A DNA stretch of 64,000 nucleotides from Kluyvera intermedia (GTDB taxonomy: Bacteria; Pseudomonadota; Gammaproteobacteria; Enterobacterales; Enterobacteriaceae). Where the stretch lies: NCBI RefSeq assembly GCF_034424175.1, contig NZ_CP139986.1, positions 372,001 to 436,000 of the forward strand, read 5' to 3'. Under the pieces are notes generated by a model. The model saw only the letters and a list, made by a program, of their open reading frames with translations, did no database searches and was not told where the DNA came from. Positions 8,046 through 16,557 of the stretch are shown piece by piece. Position 1 is the first letter of the stretch; every line of letters begins with the position of its first letter. A program made the translations under genes and the position numbers.

Positions 8046-9322
8046 AACCGATGCAATTTGCGATGGCGCTGCTGTCGGCGGCGATGTTCTTTGTGCTGGC
8101 GGGCGTCTTTATGGGCGTTCAACTGCAACTCGACGGCACCAAACTGGTGGTCGGTAGCGCGGCGGATATCCGCTGGCAGTGGATCTTTATCGGCACGGCG
8201 GTGGTGTTCCTGTTTCAGATGCTACGCCCGCTGTTCCAGAAAGGGCTCAAAAGCGTCTCCGGGCCGAAGTTTATTCTGCCCGCGATCGACGGCTCAACCG
8301 TAAAACAAAAGCTGTTCCTGATTGCGCTGCTGGTGATTGCCGTGGCGTGGCCGTTTATGGTGTCGCGCGGCACGGTGGATATTGCCACCCTGACCATGAT
8401 TTACATCATCCTCGGCCTGGGGTTGAACGTGGTGGTGGGGCTGTCTGGCCTGCTGGTGCTGGGTTACGGCGGCTTCTATGCCATAGGTGCTTACACCTTT
8501 GCGTTGCTGAACCATTATTACGGTCTGGGTTTCTGGACCTGTCTGCCAATAGCTGGGCTGGTTTCGGCAGCGGCCGGCTTCCTGCTCGGCTTCCCGGTAC
8601 TGCGGCTGCGCGGTGACTATCTGGCGATTGTGACCTTAGGCTTTGGTGAAATTGTCCGTATCCTGCTACTTAACAATACCGAAGTGACCGGCGGCCCGAA
8701 TGGTATCAGCCAGATCCCGAAACCGACTCTGTTCGGTCTGGAGTTCAGCCGCAGCGCCCGTGAAGGCGGCTGGGATACCTTCAGTAATTTCTTTGGCATG
8801 AAGTACGACCCGTCCGACCGCGTGATTTTCCTCTATCTGGTGGCACTGCTGCTGGTGGTCTTCTCGCTGTTTGTGATTAACCGTCTGCTGCGTATGCCGC
8901 TGGGGCGTGCGTGGGAAGCGCTGCGTGAAGATGAAATTGCCTGCCGCTCGCTGGGCTTAAGCCCGACGCGCATCAAGCTGACCGCCTTTACCATCAGTGC
9001 CGCGTTTGCTGGTTTTGCCGGAACGCTGTTTGCTGCGCGCCAGGGCTTTGTCAGCCCGGAATCGTTCACCTTTGCCGAGTCGGCCTTCGTGCTGGCGATT
9101 GTGGTGTTGGGCGGTATGGGCTCGCAGTTTGCGGTGATCCTCGCGGCCATCCTGCTGGTGGTATCGCGTGAGCTGATGCGTGACTTCAATGAATACAGCA
9201 TGTTGATGCTCGGTGGATTGATGGTGCTGATGATGATCTGGCGCCCTCAGGGGCTTCTGCCGATGACCCGTCCACAGTTGAAACTGAAAAGCGGGAAAGC
9301 GAAAGAAGGAGAGCAGGCATGA
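8042..9322 (+). CDS. livM: Branched-chain amino acid permease LivM
   Basis: Second permease subunit of LivHMGF; 426 residues against 425 in E. coli. The roughly 90-residue N-terminal extension before the conserved core (two early helices around residues 5-25 and 45-65) is typical of enterobacterial LivM. The core carries YIILGLGLNVVVGLSGLLVLGYGGFYAIGAY and the ATPase-coupling loop WEALREDEIACRSLGLSPTRIKL. It overlaps livH by 4 bases and livG by 4 bases. Confidence 0.97.
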   Translation: MKPMQFAMALLSAAMFFVLAGVFMGVQLQLDGTKLVVGSAADIRWQWIFIGTAVVFLFQMLRPLFQKGLKSVSGPKFILPAIDGSTVKQKLFLIALLVIAVAWPFMVSRGTVDIATLTMIYIILGLGLNVVVGLSGLLVLGYGGFYAIGAYTFALLNHYYGLGFWTCLPIAGLVSAAAGFLLGFPVLRLRGDYLAIVTLGFGEIVRILLLNNTEVTGGPNGISQIPKPTLFGLEFSRSAREGGWDTFSNFFGMKYDPSDRVIFLYLVALLLVVFSLFVINRLLRMPLGRAWEALREDEIACRSLGLSPTRIKLTAFTISAAFAGFAGTLFAARQGFVSPESFTFAESAFVLAIVVLGGMGSQFAVILAAILLVVSRELMRDFNEYSMLMLGGLMVLMMIWRPQGLLPMTRPQLKLKSGKAKEGEQA

Positions 9323-10086
9323 GTCAGCCATTATTATCCGTTAACGGCCTGATGATGCGTTTTGGCGGCCTGCTGGCGGTCAACAACGTGGCGCTGGAGC
9401 TGCATCCTCAGGAAATTGTTTCGCTGATTGGCCCGAATGGGGCCGGTAAAACCACGGTCTTTAACTGCCTGACCGGTTTCTACAAACCGACTGGCGGCAC
9501 CATTATGTTGCGAGACCAGCATCTTGAAGGATTGCCGGGTCAGCAAATCGCCCGTATGGGCGTGGTGCGTACCTTCCAGCACGTGCGTCTGTTCCGCGAA
9601 ATGACGGTGATTGAAAACCTGCTGGTGGCGCAACATCAGCAACTGAAAACCGGCGTCTTCTCCGGCCTGCTGAAAACCCCGTCTTTCAAGCGCGCACAGA
9701 GTGAAGCGCTGGACCGCGCCGCCACCTGGCTTGAGCGTATTGGCCTGCTTGAGCACGCTAACCGTCAGGCCAGTAACCTGGCCTACGGTGACCAGCGTCG
9801 GCTGGAGATCGCTCGCTGCATGGTGACGCAGCCAGAAATTCTGATGCTGGACGAACCGGCGGCAGGGCTGAACCCGAAAGAAACCAAAGAGCTGGATGAA
9901 CTGATTGCCGAGCTGCGTAATCATCACAACACCACTATCTTGTTGATTGAACATGATATGAAGTTGGTAATGGGCATTTCTGACCGTATTTACGTGGTGA
10001 ACCAGGGGACCCCGCTGGCGAACGGCACACCGGAAGAGATCCGTAACAACCCGGACGTGATCCGTGCTTATCTTGGCGAGGCATAA
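9319..10086 (+). CDS. livG: Branched-chain amino acid ABC ATPase LivG
   Basis: Cytoplasmic ATPase of LivHMGF, 255 residues. The Walker A motif is GPNGAGKTT near residue 39. The ABC signature is the family variant YGDQRRLEIAR, and Walker B is ILMLDEPAAGLNP. The H-loop follows in LLIEHDMKLVM. The C-terminal NPDVIRAYLGE is characteristic of the LivG/BraF group. The ATG is coupled to the livM stop, and the livF start follows the stop by a single base. Confidence 0.97.
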   Translation: MSQPLLSVNGLMMRFGGLLAVNNVALELHPQEIVSLIGPNGAGKTTVFNCLTGFYKPTGGTIMLRDQHLEGLPGQQIARMGVVRTFQHVRLFREMTVIENLLVAQHQQLKTGVFSGLLKTPSFKRAQSEALDRAATWLERIGLLEHANRQASNLAYGDQRRLEIARCMVTQPEILMLDEPAAGLNPKETKELDELIAELRNHHNTTILLIEHDMKLVMGISDRIYVVNQGTPLANGTPEEIRNNPDVIRAYLGEA

Positions 10087-10087
10087 A

Positions 10088-10801
10088 ATGGATAAAGTGA
10101 TGTTATCGTTTGGTAAAGTCAGCGCCCACTACGGCAAGATTCAGGCGCTGCACGATGTCAGCCTGCATATCAATCAAGGTGAAATCGTCACCCTGATTGG
10201 CGCGAACGGCGCGGGTAAAACCACGCTGCTCGGTACTTTGTGCGGCGACCCGCGCGCCACCAGCGGTCGGATTGTCTTTGATGATAAAGACATTACCGAC
10301 TGGCAGACGGCGAAAATCATGCGCGAAGCGGTGGCGATTGTCCCGGAAGGGCGTCGTGTCTTCTCGCGCATGGCCGTGGAAGAGAACCTGGCGATGGGCG
10401 GTTTCTTTGTCGAACGTGATCAGTTCCAGGAACGCATCAAGTGGGTGTACGACCTGTTCCCGCGTTTGCATGAGCGCCGTATTCAACGTGCGGGCACTAT
10501 GTCCGGCGGTGAACAGCAGATGCTGGCGATTGGTCGTGCGCTGATGAGCCAACCACGCCTGCTGTTGTTGGATGAGCCTTCTCTTGGGTTAGCTCCGATC
10601 ATCATCCAGCAGATCTTCGACACCATCGAACAGTTACGTGAACAGGGCATGACCATCTTCCTCGTCGAGCAGAATGCTAACCAGGCGCTGAAGCTTGCTG
10701 ACCGTGGCTACGTGCTGGAAAACGGCCACGTGGTGCTATCTGATACCGGTGATGCGTTGCTGGCGAACGAGGCGGTACGTAGCGCCTACCTCGGTGGTTA
10801 A
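10088..10801 (+). CDS. livF: Branched-chain amino acid ABC ATPase LivF
   Basis: Second ATPase of LivHMGF. The ATG chosen gives 237 residues (MDKVMLSFGKVSAHYG), the E. coli length. A longer frame from 10064 would run into livG and add eight unrelated residues. Walker A is GANGAGKTT, the signature is MSGGEQQMLAIGRAL, Walker B is LLLLDEPSLGLAP, and the H-loop region reads FLVEQNANQAL with Gln in place of His, which is usual for LivF. It is the last gene of the operon, followed by REP sequences. Confidence 0.97.
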   Translation: MDKVMLSFGKVSAHYGKIQALHDVSLHINQGEIVTLIGANGAGKTTLLGTLCGDPRATSGRIVFDDKDITDWQTAKIMREAVAIVPEGRRVFSRMAVEENLAMGGFFVERDQFQERIKWVYDLFPRLHERRIQRAGTMSGGEQQMLAIGRALMSQPRLLLLDEPSLGLAPIIIQQIFDTIEQLREQGMTIFLVEQNANQALKLADRGYVLENGHVVLSDTGDALLANEAVRSAYLGG

Positions 10802-10812
10802 TTTACAGCAAA

Positions 10813-10926
10813 CCCGGCGGCGCTTCGCTTAGCCGGGCTACCTATGGCATTGTAGGCCGGATAAGATGCGCCAGCATCGCCATCCGGCAACCCGTCGTCC
10901 GGGCGAGGCGCTTGCGCCGACCCCGG
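10813..10926. repeat. Composite REP cluster after livF
   Basis: One CCCGGCGGCGCTTCGC-type unit (10813-10841) is followed by a GTAGGCCGGATAAG...GCCATCCGGC unit (10853-10889). A further GC-rich inverted segment follows, up to CCCCGGG near 10926. Both REP families of the window occur side by side here. The rest of the 325-base livF-ugpB gap holds the ugpB promoter. Confidence 0.75.
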
Positions 10927-11021
10927 GAACAGAACATCCCCTATTCGTGTCTTAGCTCCCACTTTCCTCTCTTAGAACCGTCACCGCCTTGCCATCCCTT
11001 TGTCGCCTTACTATCTTTTTT

Positions 11022-11050
11022 TTGTAATAAAAAAGTTATTTTTCTGTCAT
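11022..11050 (+). promoter_or_regulatory. Pho box (PhoB sites) of ugpB
   Basis: Three PhoB half sites, TTGTAAT (11022), AAGTTAT (11033) and CTGTCAT (11044), recur at exactly 11-base intervals with A/T-only spacers between them. This is the Pho-box layout (CTGTCAT consensus) known for the phosphate-starvation-induced ugp operon. It lies about 77 bases before the ugpB start. Confidence 0.8.
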
Positions 11051-11126
11051 TCGAGCATGTCATGTTACCCCCGCGAACATAAAACGCGTGATATCGCGCA
11101 TCCCGGCACAAAAAGAGAGATAACCG

Positions 11127-12443
11127 ATGATATCGTTACGACATACAGCTTTAGGGTTGGCAATGAGCCTGGCCTTCGCAAGTCAGGCTATGGCTGTTAC
11201 CACTATTCCATTCTGGCATTCTATGGAAGGGGAACTGGGTAAAGAGGTGGACTCTCTGGCGCAGCGCTTTAACGCCGCCAACCCGGATTACAAAATTACG
11301 CCGGTGTACAAAGGTAACTATGAGCAGAACCTGAGTGCAGGTATTGCCGCCTTCCGTACCGGTAATGCTCCAGCACTTTTACAGGTGTATGAAGTGGGTA
11401 CCGCGACCATGATGGCCTCGAAGGCGATTAAGCCGGTGTACCAGGTCTTCAGCGATGCCGGTATTAAGTTCGATGAGTCTCAGTTTGTGCCGACCGTTTC
11501 CGGTTACTACACCGACGCTAAAACCGGCCATCTGCTCTCCCAGCCGTTTAACAGCTCTACTCCAGTGCTGTATTACAACAAAGATGCCTTCAAGAAAGCG
11601 GGCTTAGACCCTGAGCAGCCGCCGAAAACCTGGCAGGATCTGGCCGACTACACCGCTAAGCTCAAAGCGGCAGGTATGAAGTGCGGCTATGCCAGCGGTT
11701 GGCAGGGTTGGATCCAGATTGAAAACTTCAGTGCCTGGCACGGCCTGCCGGTCGCGACCAAAAATAACGGCTTCGACGGCACTGATGCAGTGCTGGAGTT
11801 CAATAAGCCAGAGCAGGTTAAACATATTGCGCTGCTGGAAGAGTTGAACAAGAAGGGCGACTTCAGCTACTACGGACGCAAAGACGAATCCACCGAGAAA
11901 TTCTATAGCGGTGAATGTGCCATCACTACTGCCTCTTCCGGCTCGCTGGCGGCTATCCGTGAGTACGCTAAGTTCAACTACGGTGTCGGCATGATGCCAT
12001 ACGATGCCGACGTGAAGGGCGCGCCGCAAAACGCCATCATCGGCGGGGCAAGCCTATGGGTGATGCAGGGCAAAGACAAAGAGACTTACACCGGCGTGGC
12101 GAAGTTCCTCGAGTTCCTGGCGAAACCGGAAATTGCCGCCGAATGGCATCAGAAAACGGGCTACCTGCCGATTACCACCGCTGCGTACGACCTGACTCGT
12201 CAGCAGGGCTTCTATGAGAAGAACCCCGGCGCGGATATTGCAACCCGTCAGATGCTGAATAAGCCGCCGTTGCCGTTCACCAAAGGGCTGCGTCTGGGCA
12301 ATATGCCGCAGATTCGCACCATCGTTGATGAAGAGCTGGAAAGCGTGTGGACTGGCAAGAAAACGCCTCAGCAGGCGCTGGATTCCGCGGTTGAGCGTGG
12401 AAATCAGTTGCTGCGTCGTTTTGAGAAGTCGACCAAGTCTTAA
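11127..12443 (+). CDS. ugpB: sn-Glycerol-3-phosphate-binding protein UgpB
   Basis: Periplasmic receptor for glycerol-3-phosphate and glycerophosphodiesters; 438 residues as in E. coli. The signal peptide (residues 1-23, ending SQAMA) differs in sequence from that of E. coli, but mature VTTIPFWHSMEGELGKEVDSL is conserved. Ligand-site segments such as YGSASGWQGW-like CGYASGWQGWIQIE and ASSGSLA are present. The ATG follows AAAGAGAGA. It is first in ugpBAECQ behind a Pho box, so phosphate starvation should induce it. A GC-rich repeat separates it from ugpA and probably reduces downstream expression. Confidence 0.97.
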   Translation: MISLRHTALGLAMSLAFASQAMAVTTIPFWHSMEGELGKEVDSLAQRFNAANPDYKITPVYKGNYEQNLSAGIAAFRTGNAPALLQVYEVGTATMMASKAIKPVYQVFSDAGIKFDESQFVPTVSGYYTDAKTGHLLSQPFNSSTPVLYYNKDAFKKAGLDPEQPPKTWQDLADYTAKLKAAGMKCGYASGWQGWIQIENFSAWHGLPVATKNNGFDGTDAVLEFNKPEQVKHIALLEELNKKGDFSYYGRKDESTEKFYSGECAITTASSGSLAAIREYAKFNYGVGMMPYDADVKGAPQNAIIGGASLWVMQGKDKETYTGVAKFLEFLAKPEIAAEWHQKTGYLPITTAAYDLTRQQGFYEKNPGADIATRQMLNKPPLPFTKGLRLGNMPQIRTIVDEELESVWTGKKTPQQALDSAVERGNQLLRRFEKSTKS

Positions 12444-12457
12444 TTTTATAGCCTGAA

Positions 12458-12552
12458 CCCCTCACCCTAGTCCTCTCCCCATAGGGGAGAGGGGACCGCT
12501 CGGCACCATCTTTTATCCCTCGCCCCTTTGGGGAGAGGGCCGGGGTGAGGGG
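12458..12552. repeat. GC-rich nested inverted repeat between ugpB and ugpA
   Basis: Outer arms CCCCTCACCC (12458-12467) and GGGTGAGGGG near 12543-12552 enclose two hairpins, CTCTCCCC-ATA-GGGGAGAG and CCCTCGCCCC-TTT-GGGGAGAGGG. Similar CCCTCACCC/GGGTGAGGG repeats are common in enterobacterial intergenic regions (boxC-like). Sited inside an operon after the binding-protein gene, it can act as an mRNA stabiliser and attenuator. Confidence 0.75.
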
Positions 12553-12573
12553 AAACCAACGCAGAGTTTAACT

Positions 12574-13461
12574 ATGTCCTCATCCCGTCCGGTGTTTAAA
12601 TCCCGCTGGCTGCCCTACGCGTTAGTCGCGCCACAGCTGGTCATCACCGTTATCTTCTTTATCTGGCCTGCGGGTGAAGCGTTGTGGTACTCACTGCAAA
12701 ACGTCGATCCATTTGGTCTCTCCAGCGAATTCGTTGGCCTGGATAACTTCATTACGCTGTTCCACGACGGCTACTACCTCGACTCGTTCTGGACGACCAT
12801 TAAGTTCAGCACAATGGTTACGGTCAGCGGCCTGCTGGTCTCGCTATTCTTCGCCGCGCTGGTGGATTATGTGGTACGCGGCAGCCGTTTGTATCAAACG
12901 CTGATGCTACTGCCTTACGCCGTCGCCCCGGCGGTTGCCGCCGTGCTGTGGATCTTCCTGTTTAACCCCGGACGTGGGCTGATTACCCATTTCCTCGGCG
13001 AGTTTGGCTATGACTGGAACCACGCGCAGAACAGCGGCCAGGCGATGTTCCTTGTGGTCTTCGCCTCGGTGTGGAAGCAGATAAGCTACAACTTCCTGTT
13101 CTTCTTCGCCGCGCTACAGTCCATTCCCCGCTCGCTGGTCGAAGCCGCCGCTATTGACGGTGCTGGCCCGATTCGCCGCTTCTTCAAGCTGGCGCTGCCG
13201 CTGATTGCGCCGGTGAGCTTCTTCCTGCTGGTGGTGAATCTGGTTTACGCCTTCTTCGACACCTTCCCGGTGATTGACGCCGCCACCGCCGGTGGGCCGG
13301 TACAGGCTACTACCACGCTTATCTATAAGATTTACCGCGAAGGTTTTGCTGGCCTTGATCTCTCGGCCTCTGCTGCGCAATCGGTGGTGCTGATGTTCCT
13401 CGTCATCATCCTGACCGTGGTGCAGTTCCGCTACGTGGAAAGAAAGGTGCGCTACCAATGA
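12574..13461 (+). CDS. ugpA: Glycerol-3-phosphate ABC permease UgpA
   Basis: Inner-membrane permease subunit pairing with UgpE; 295 residues as in E. coli. It has six predicted helices. The EAA loop that docks on UgpC reads EAAAIDGAGPIRRFFKLALPLI. The first cytoplasmic residues (SSSRPVFKSRWLPYALVAPQ) are typical of MalF/UgpA-type subunits. The stop overlaps the ugpE start by 4 bases. Confidence 0.97.
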   Translation: MSSSRPVFKSRWLPYALVAPQLVITVIFFIWPAGEALWYSLQNVDPFGLSSEFVGLDNFITLFHDGYYLDSFWTTIKFSTMVTVSGLLVSLFFAALVDYVVRGSRLYQTLMLLPYAVAPAVAAVLWIFLFNPGRGLITHFLGEFGYDWNHAQNSGQAMFLVVFASVWKQISYNFLFFFAALQSIPRSLVEAAAIDGAGPIRRFFKLALPLIAPVSFFLLVVNLVYAFFDTFPVIDAATAGGPVQATTTLIYKIYREGFAGLDLSASAAQSVVLMFLVIILTVVQFRYVERKVRYQ

Positions 13462-14303
13462 TTGAGAACCGTCGCGGGCTGACGATATTCAGCCACACCA
13501 TGCTTATCCTCGGCATTATCGTGATTCTGTTCCCGCTGTATGTGGCCTTTACGGCGGCAACGCTGGATAACAAAGCGGTGTTTGAAACGCCGATGACGCT
13601 GATTCCTGGCAGCCATCTGCTGGAGAACATGAAGGCGATTTGGGTCAACGGCGTCGGGGCCAACAGTGCCCCGTTCTGGTTGATGATGCTCAATAGTTTC
13701 ATCATGGCTTTCGCCATCACCGTCGGCAAAATCACGGTGTCGATGCTCTCCGCTTTCGCCATTGTCTGGTTCCGCTTCCCGCTGCGTAACCTGTTCTTCT
13801 GGATGATTTTTATCACCCTGATGCTGCCGGTTGAGGTGCGTATTTTCCCGACGGTGGAGGTGATCGCCAACCTGAAAATGCTTGATAGCTACGCAGGCTT
13901 AACCTTGCCGCTGATGGCGTCGGCTACCGCCACTTTCCTGTTCCGTCAGTTCTTTATGACCTTGCCGGACGAGCTGATTGAAGCCGCGCGCATCGATGGC
14001 GCTTCGCCAATGCGCTTCTTCCGCGACATCGTGCTGCCGCTGTCGAAAACCAATCTGGCGGCACTATTTGTTATCACCTTTATCTACGGCTGGAACCAGT
14101 ATCTGTGGCCGCTGTTGATTGTTACCGACGTTAACCTCGGCACCGCCGTTGCGGGCATCAAAGGGATGATCGCCACCGGTGAAGGCACCACGCAATGGAA
14201 TCAGGTCATGGCAGCGATGCTGCTGACGTTAATCCCTCCGGTTGTCATCGTTTTAGCCATGCAGCGCGCGTTTGTGCGTGGCCTGGTCGATAGTGAGAAA
14301 TAA
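13458..14303 (+). CDS. ugpE: Glycerol-3-phosphate ABC permease UgpE
   Basis: Second permease subunit of the Ugp importer, 281 residues as in E. coli, MalG-like. The EAA loop is EAARIDGASPMRFFRDIVLPLS. About six helices are visible. It overlaps ugpA by 4 bases and ends 2 bases before ugpC, so the three are translated as a unit. Confidence 0.97.
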   Translation: MIENRRGLTIFSHTMLILGIIVILFPLYVAFTAATLDNKAVFETPMTLIPGSHLLENMKAIWVNGVGANSAPFWLMMLNSFIMAFAITVGKITVSMLSAFAIVWFRFPLRNLFFWMIFITLMLPVEVRIFPTVEVIANLKMLDSYAGLTLPLMASATATFLFRQFFMTLPDELIEAARIDGASPMRFFRDIVLPLSKTNLAALFVITFIYGWNQYLWPLLIVTDVNLGTAVAGIKGMIATGEGTTQWNQVMAAMLLTLIPPVVIVLAMQRAFVRGLVDSEK

Positions 14304-14305
14304 AA

Positions 14306-15376
14306 ATGGCTGGTTTAAAACTACAAGCAGTAACCAAGAGCTGGGACGGCAAGACCCAGGTGATCCAACCGCTGACGCTGGACGTGGCGGACGGGGAATT
14401 TATTGTCATGGTTGGCCCGTCGGGCTGTGGTAAATCGACGCTGCTGCGCATGGTGGCGGGGCTTGAGCGGGTGACCAGCGGTGATATCTGGATCGACCGC
14501 AAACGCGTCACCGATATGGAGCCGAAAGATCGCGGTATTGCGATGGTGTTCCAGAACTATGCGCTCTATCCACATATGAGCGTGGAAGAGAACATGGCCT
14601 GGGGCCTGAAAATTCGCGGCATGGGCAAAGCGCACATTGCTGAAAAAGTGCAGGAAGCGGCGCGTATTCTCGAGCTGGACGGGCTTTTAAAACGCCGTCC
14701 GCGCGAGCTCTCCGGCGGACAGCGCCAGCGTGTCGCCATGGGCCGTGCCATCGTGCGTGACCCAGCGGTGTTCCTGTTTGATGAACCGCTCTCCAACCTC
14801 GACGCTAAGCTGCGCGTGCAGATGCGCCTGGAACTCCAGCACCTTCATCGTCGCCTGAAGACCACATCGCTGTATGTGACCCACGACCAGGTCGAGGCGA
14901 TGACCCTTGCCCAGCGCGTGATGGTGATGAATAAAGGCATTGCCGAGCAAATTGGTACACCGGTGGAAGTATACGAGAAGCCCGCCAGCCGCTTTGTGGC
15001 AAGCTTCATTGGTAGCCCGGCGATGAACCTGCTGGAAGGGCAGATGGATGATTCCGGCACGCGCTTCGTGCTGGAAAATGGTATGCAATTCCCTCTGCCG
15101 GGCTCGCGCGATCAATTTGCCGGGCGACGCATGACGCTGGGTATCCGCCCGGAACATATTGCGCTAAGCTCGCAGGCGGAAAACGGCGTGCCGATGGTCG
15201 TTGAAACACTGGAGATTTTAGGGGCCGATAACCTTGCCCATGGACGTTTTGGCGAACAAAAAATGGTGGTGCGACTGCCGCATCAACTACGCCCAAACGC
15301 AGGCACCACGCTGTGGCTGCATATTCCGGACGACCATCTGCATCTCTTTGAAGGTGAAACAGGATTACGTGTATGA
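14306..15376 (+). CDS. ugpC: Glycerol-3-phosphate ABC ATPase UgpC
   Basis: ATPase of the Ugp importer, 356 residues, MalK-like. Walker A is GPSGCGKST, the signature LSGGQRQRVAMGRAIV, Walker B VFLFDEPLSNLD, and the switch His lies in YVTHDQVEAM. A C-terminal regulatory OB-type domain (about residues 235-356, with GIRPEHIAL) is retained. In E. coli this ATPase can partly replace MalK and the system is inhibited by internal phosphate. It overlaps ugpQ by 4 bases. Confidence 0.97.
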   Translation: MAGLKLQAVTKSWDGKTQVIQPLTLDVADGEFIVMVGPSGCGKSTLLRMVAGLERVTSGDIWIDRKRVTDMEPKDRGIAMVFQNYALYPHMSVEENMAWGLKIRGMGKAHIAEKVQEAARILELDGLLKRRPRELSGGQRQRVAMGRAIVRDPAVFLFDEPLSNLDAKLRVQMRLELQHLHRRLKTTSLYVTHDQVEAMTLAQRVMVMNKGIAEQIGTPVEVYEKPASRFVASFIGSPAMNLLEGQMDDSGTRFVLENGMQFPLPGSRDQFAGRRMTLGIRPEHIALSSQAENGVPMVVETLEILGADNLAHGRFGEQKMVVRLPHQLRPNAGTTLWLHIPDDHLHLFEGETGLRV

Positions 15377-16113
15377 GTAACTGGCCTTATCCCCATATCG
15401 TCGCCCACCGTGGCGGCGGTAAGCTGGCACCGGAAAACACCCTAGCGGCGATTGATGTTGGCGCGCACTACGGTCATTTGATGATCGAATTTGATGCCAA
15501 GTTGTCGAAAGATGGGCAGATTTTCTTGCTGCATGATGACAATCTCGAACGCACCAGCAACGGTTGGGGCGTCGCGGGCAATCTCAACTGGCAGGATCTG
15601 CTGCGTGTGGATGCCGGTAGCTGGTTTAGCAGTGGTTTTAAAGGTGAACCGTTGCCGCTGCTTTCACAGGTGGCGGAGCGTTGCCGCCAGCATGGCATGA
15701 TGGCCAATATTGAGATTAAACCGTCCACCGGCACCGGGCCGCTGACCGGTAAAGTGGTGGCGCTGGCGGCGCGTGAGCTGTGGGCCGATATGACCCCGCC
15801 GCTGCTGTCTTCGTTTGAGATTGATGCACTGGAAGCGGCACAGCTTGCCGCTCCCGAACTGCCGCGCGGTCTGCTGCTCGACGAGTGGCGCGACGACTGG
15901 CGTGAACTCACCGCGCGTCTGGGCTGCGTCTCTATTCACCTTAACCATCGTCTGCTGGATGAAAATCGGGTGGATGCGTTGCATGACGCCGGGCTAAAAA
16001 TTCTGGTTTACACCGTGAATAACCCCCAGCGCGCGGCAGAGCTTTTGCGCTGGGGCGTGAACAGCATCTGTACCGATGCGATTGACGTGATTGGCCCGAA
16101 CTTCCAGCCTTAA
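15373..16113 (+). CDS. ugpQ: Glycerophosphodiester phosphodiesterase UgpQ
   Basis: Cytoplasmic enzyme hydrolysing glycerophosphodiesters, imported by UgpBAEC, to glycerol-3-phosphate and an alcohol. It has 246 residues against 247 in E. coli and a TIM-barrel GDPD fold. The catalytic/metal motif is AHRGGGKLAPENT near residues 11-23, followed by MIEFDAKLSKDGQIFLLHDDNLERTSNG with the metal Glu/Asp and the second catalytic His. The glycerol-3-phosphate produced here can feed GlpD, also encoded in this window. It ends tail to tail with yhhA, overlapping by 4 bases. Confidence 0.96.
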   Translation: MSNWPYPHIVAHRGGGKLAPENTLAAIDVGAHYGHLMIEFDAKLSKDGQIFLLHDDNLERTSNGWGVAGNLNWQDLLRVDAGSWFSSGFKGEPLPLLSQVAERCRQHGMMANIEIKPSTGTGPLTGKVVALAARELWADMTPPLLSSFEIDALEAAQLAAPELPRGLLLDEWRDDWRELTARLGCVSIHLNHRLLDENRVDALHDAGLKILVYTVNNPQRAAELLRWGVNSICTDAIDVIGPNFQP

Positions 16114-16436
16114 TATTGCTTCAACATGCCGCTGTTCGAACTGGGCAGAGGTTGTGGCTGCTTAGGGCTATTGAGCATTCGGGGCTGGTTTTGCTCAATA
16201 CGCTGCTGATTGCTGTTCATCTGATTTTGCAGATGCTGCTGTTGTTGCTGCGTTTGCGTCTTAAGCTGCTGATTCAACATCCCTTTATTTTGCTGCTGCT
16301 GGTTCAGCATCTTCGACTGCATCCGCTGCTGACTGGGGATCTCATAACCCGGTTGGTTGGGGTTGTTATCGATATTCAACGGTGCGGCCAGTGCGGTAAA
16401 CGGCAGCAGTAGCACCAGGATCGGTAATCGTTTCAT
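16110..16436 (-). CDS. yhhA: Secreted Gln-rich protein YhhA (DUF2756)
   Basis: Small exported protein of unknown function, 108 residues. The signal peptide MKRLPILVLLLPFTALA is followed by a low-complexity mature part in which about a quarter of residues are Gln (runs NQQQQ and QQQQQ) with many Asn and no Cys. A YEIPSQQRMQ motif and repeated GML/QML words are visible. E. coli YhhA is longer (about 146 residues) and keeps the same N-terminal half, so this is a C-terminally shortened form. A strong AAAGGAGGA ribosome site precedes the ATG. It faces ugpQ, overlapping its stop. Confidence 0.88.
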   Translation of the reverse strand: MKRLPILVLLLPFTALAAPLNIDNNPNQPGYEIPSQQRMQSKMLNQQQQNKGMLNQQLKTQTQQQQQHLQNQMNSNQQRIEQNQPRMLNSPKQPQPLPSSNSGMLKQY

Positions 16437-16557
16437 CTTCTGTCCTCCTTTGAGGGATTTCTTAAGTTTACTCCGTTCCGGGGATAACGAGGATTATTTC
16501 AGCATTATGAACCAGGCTTAGTGCGGGGCTTCCCCTCTACTCTGGAGAATTATGCTA

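Noticed and set aside
11000..11242. 80-codon frame over the ugpB promoter
   Set aside because: Runs out of phase into ugpB and covers the Pho box; no ribosome site.
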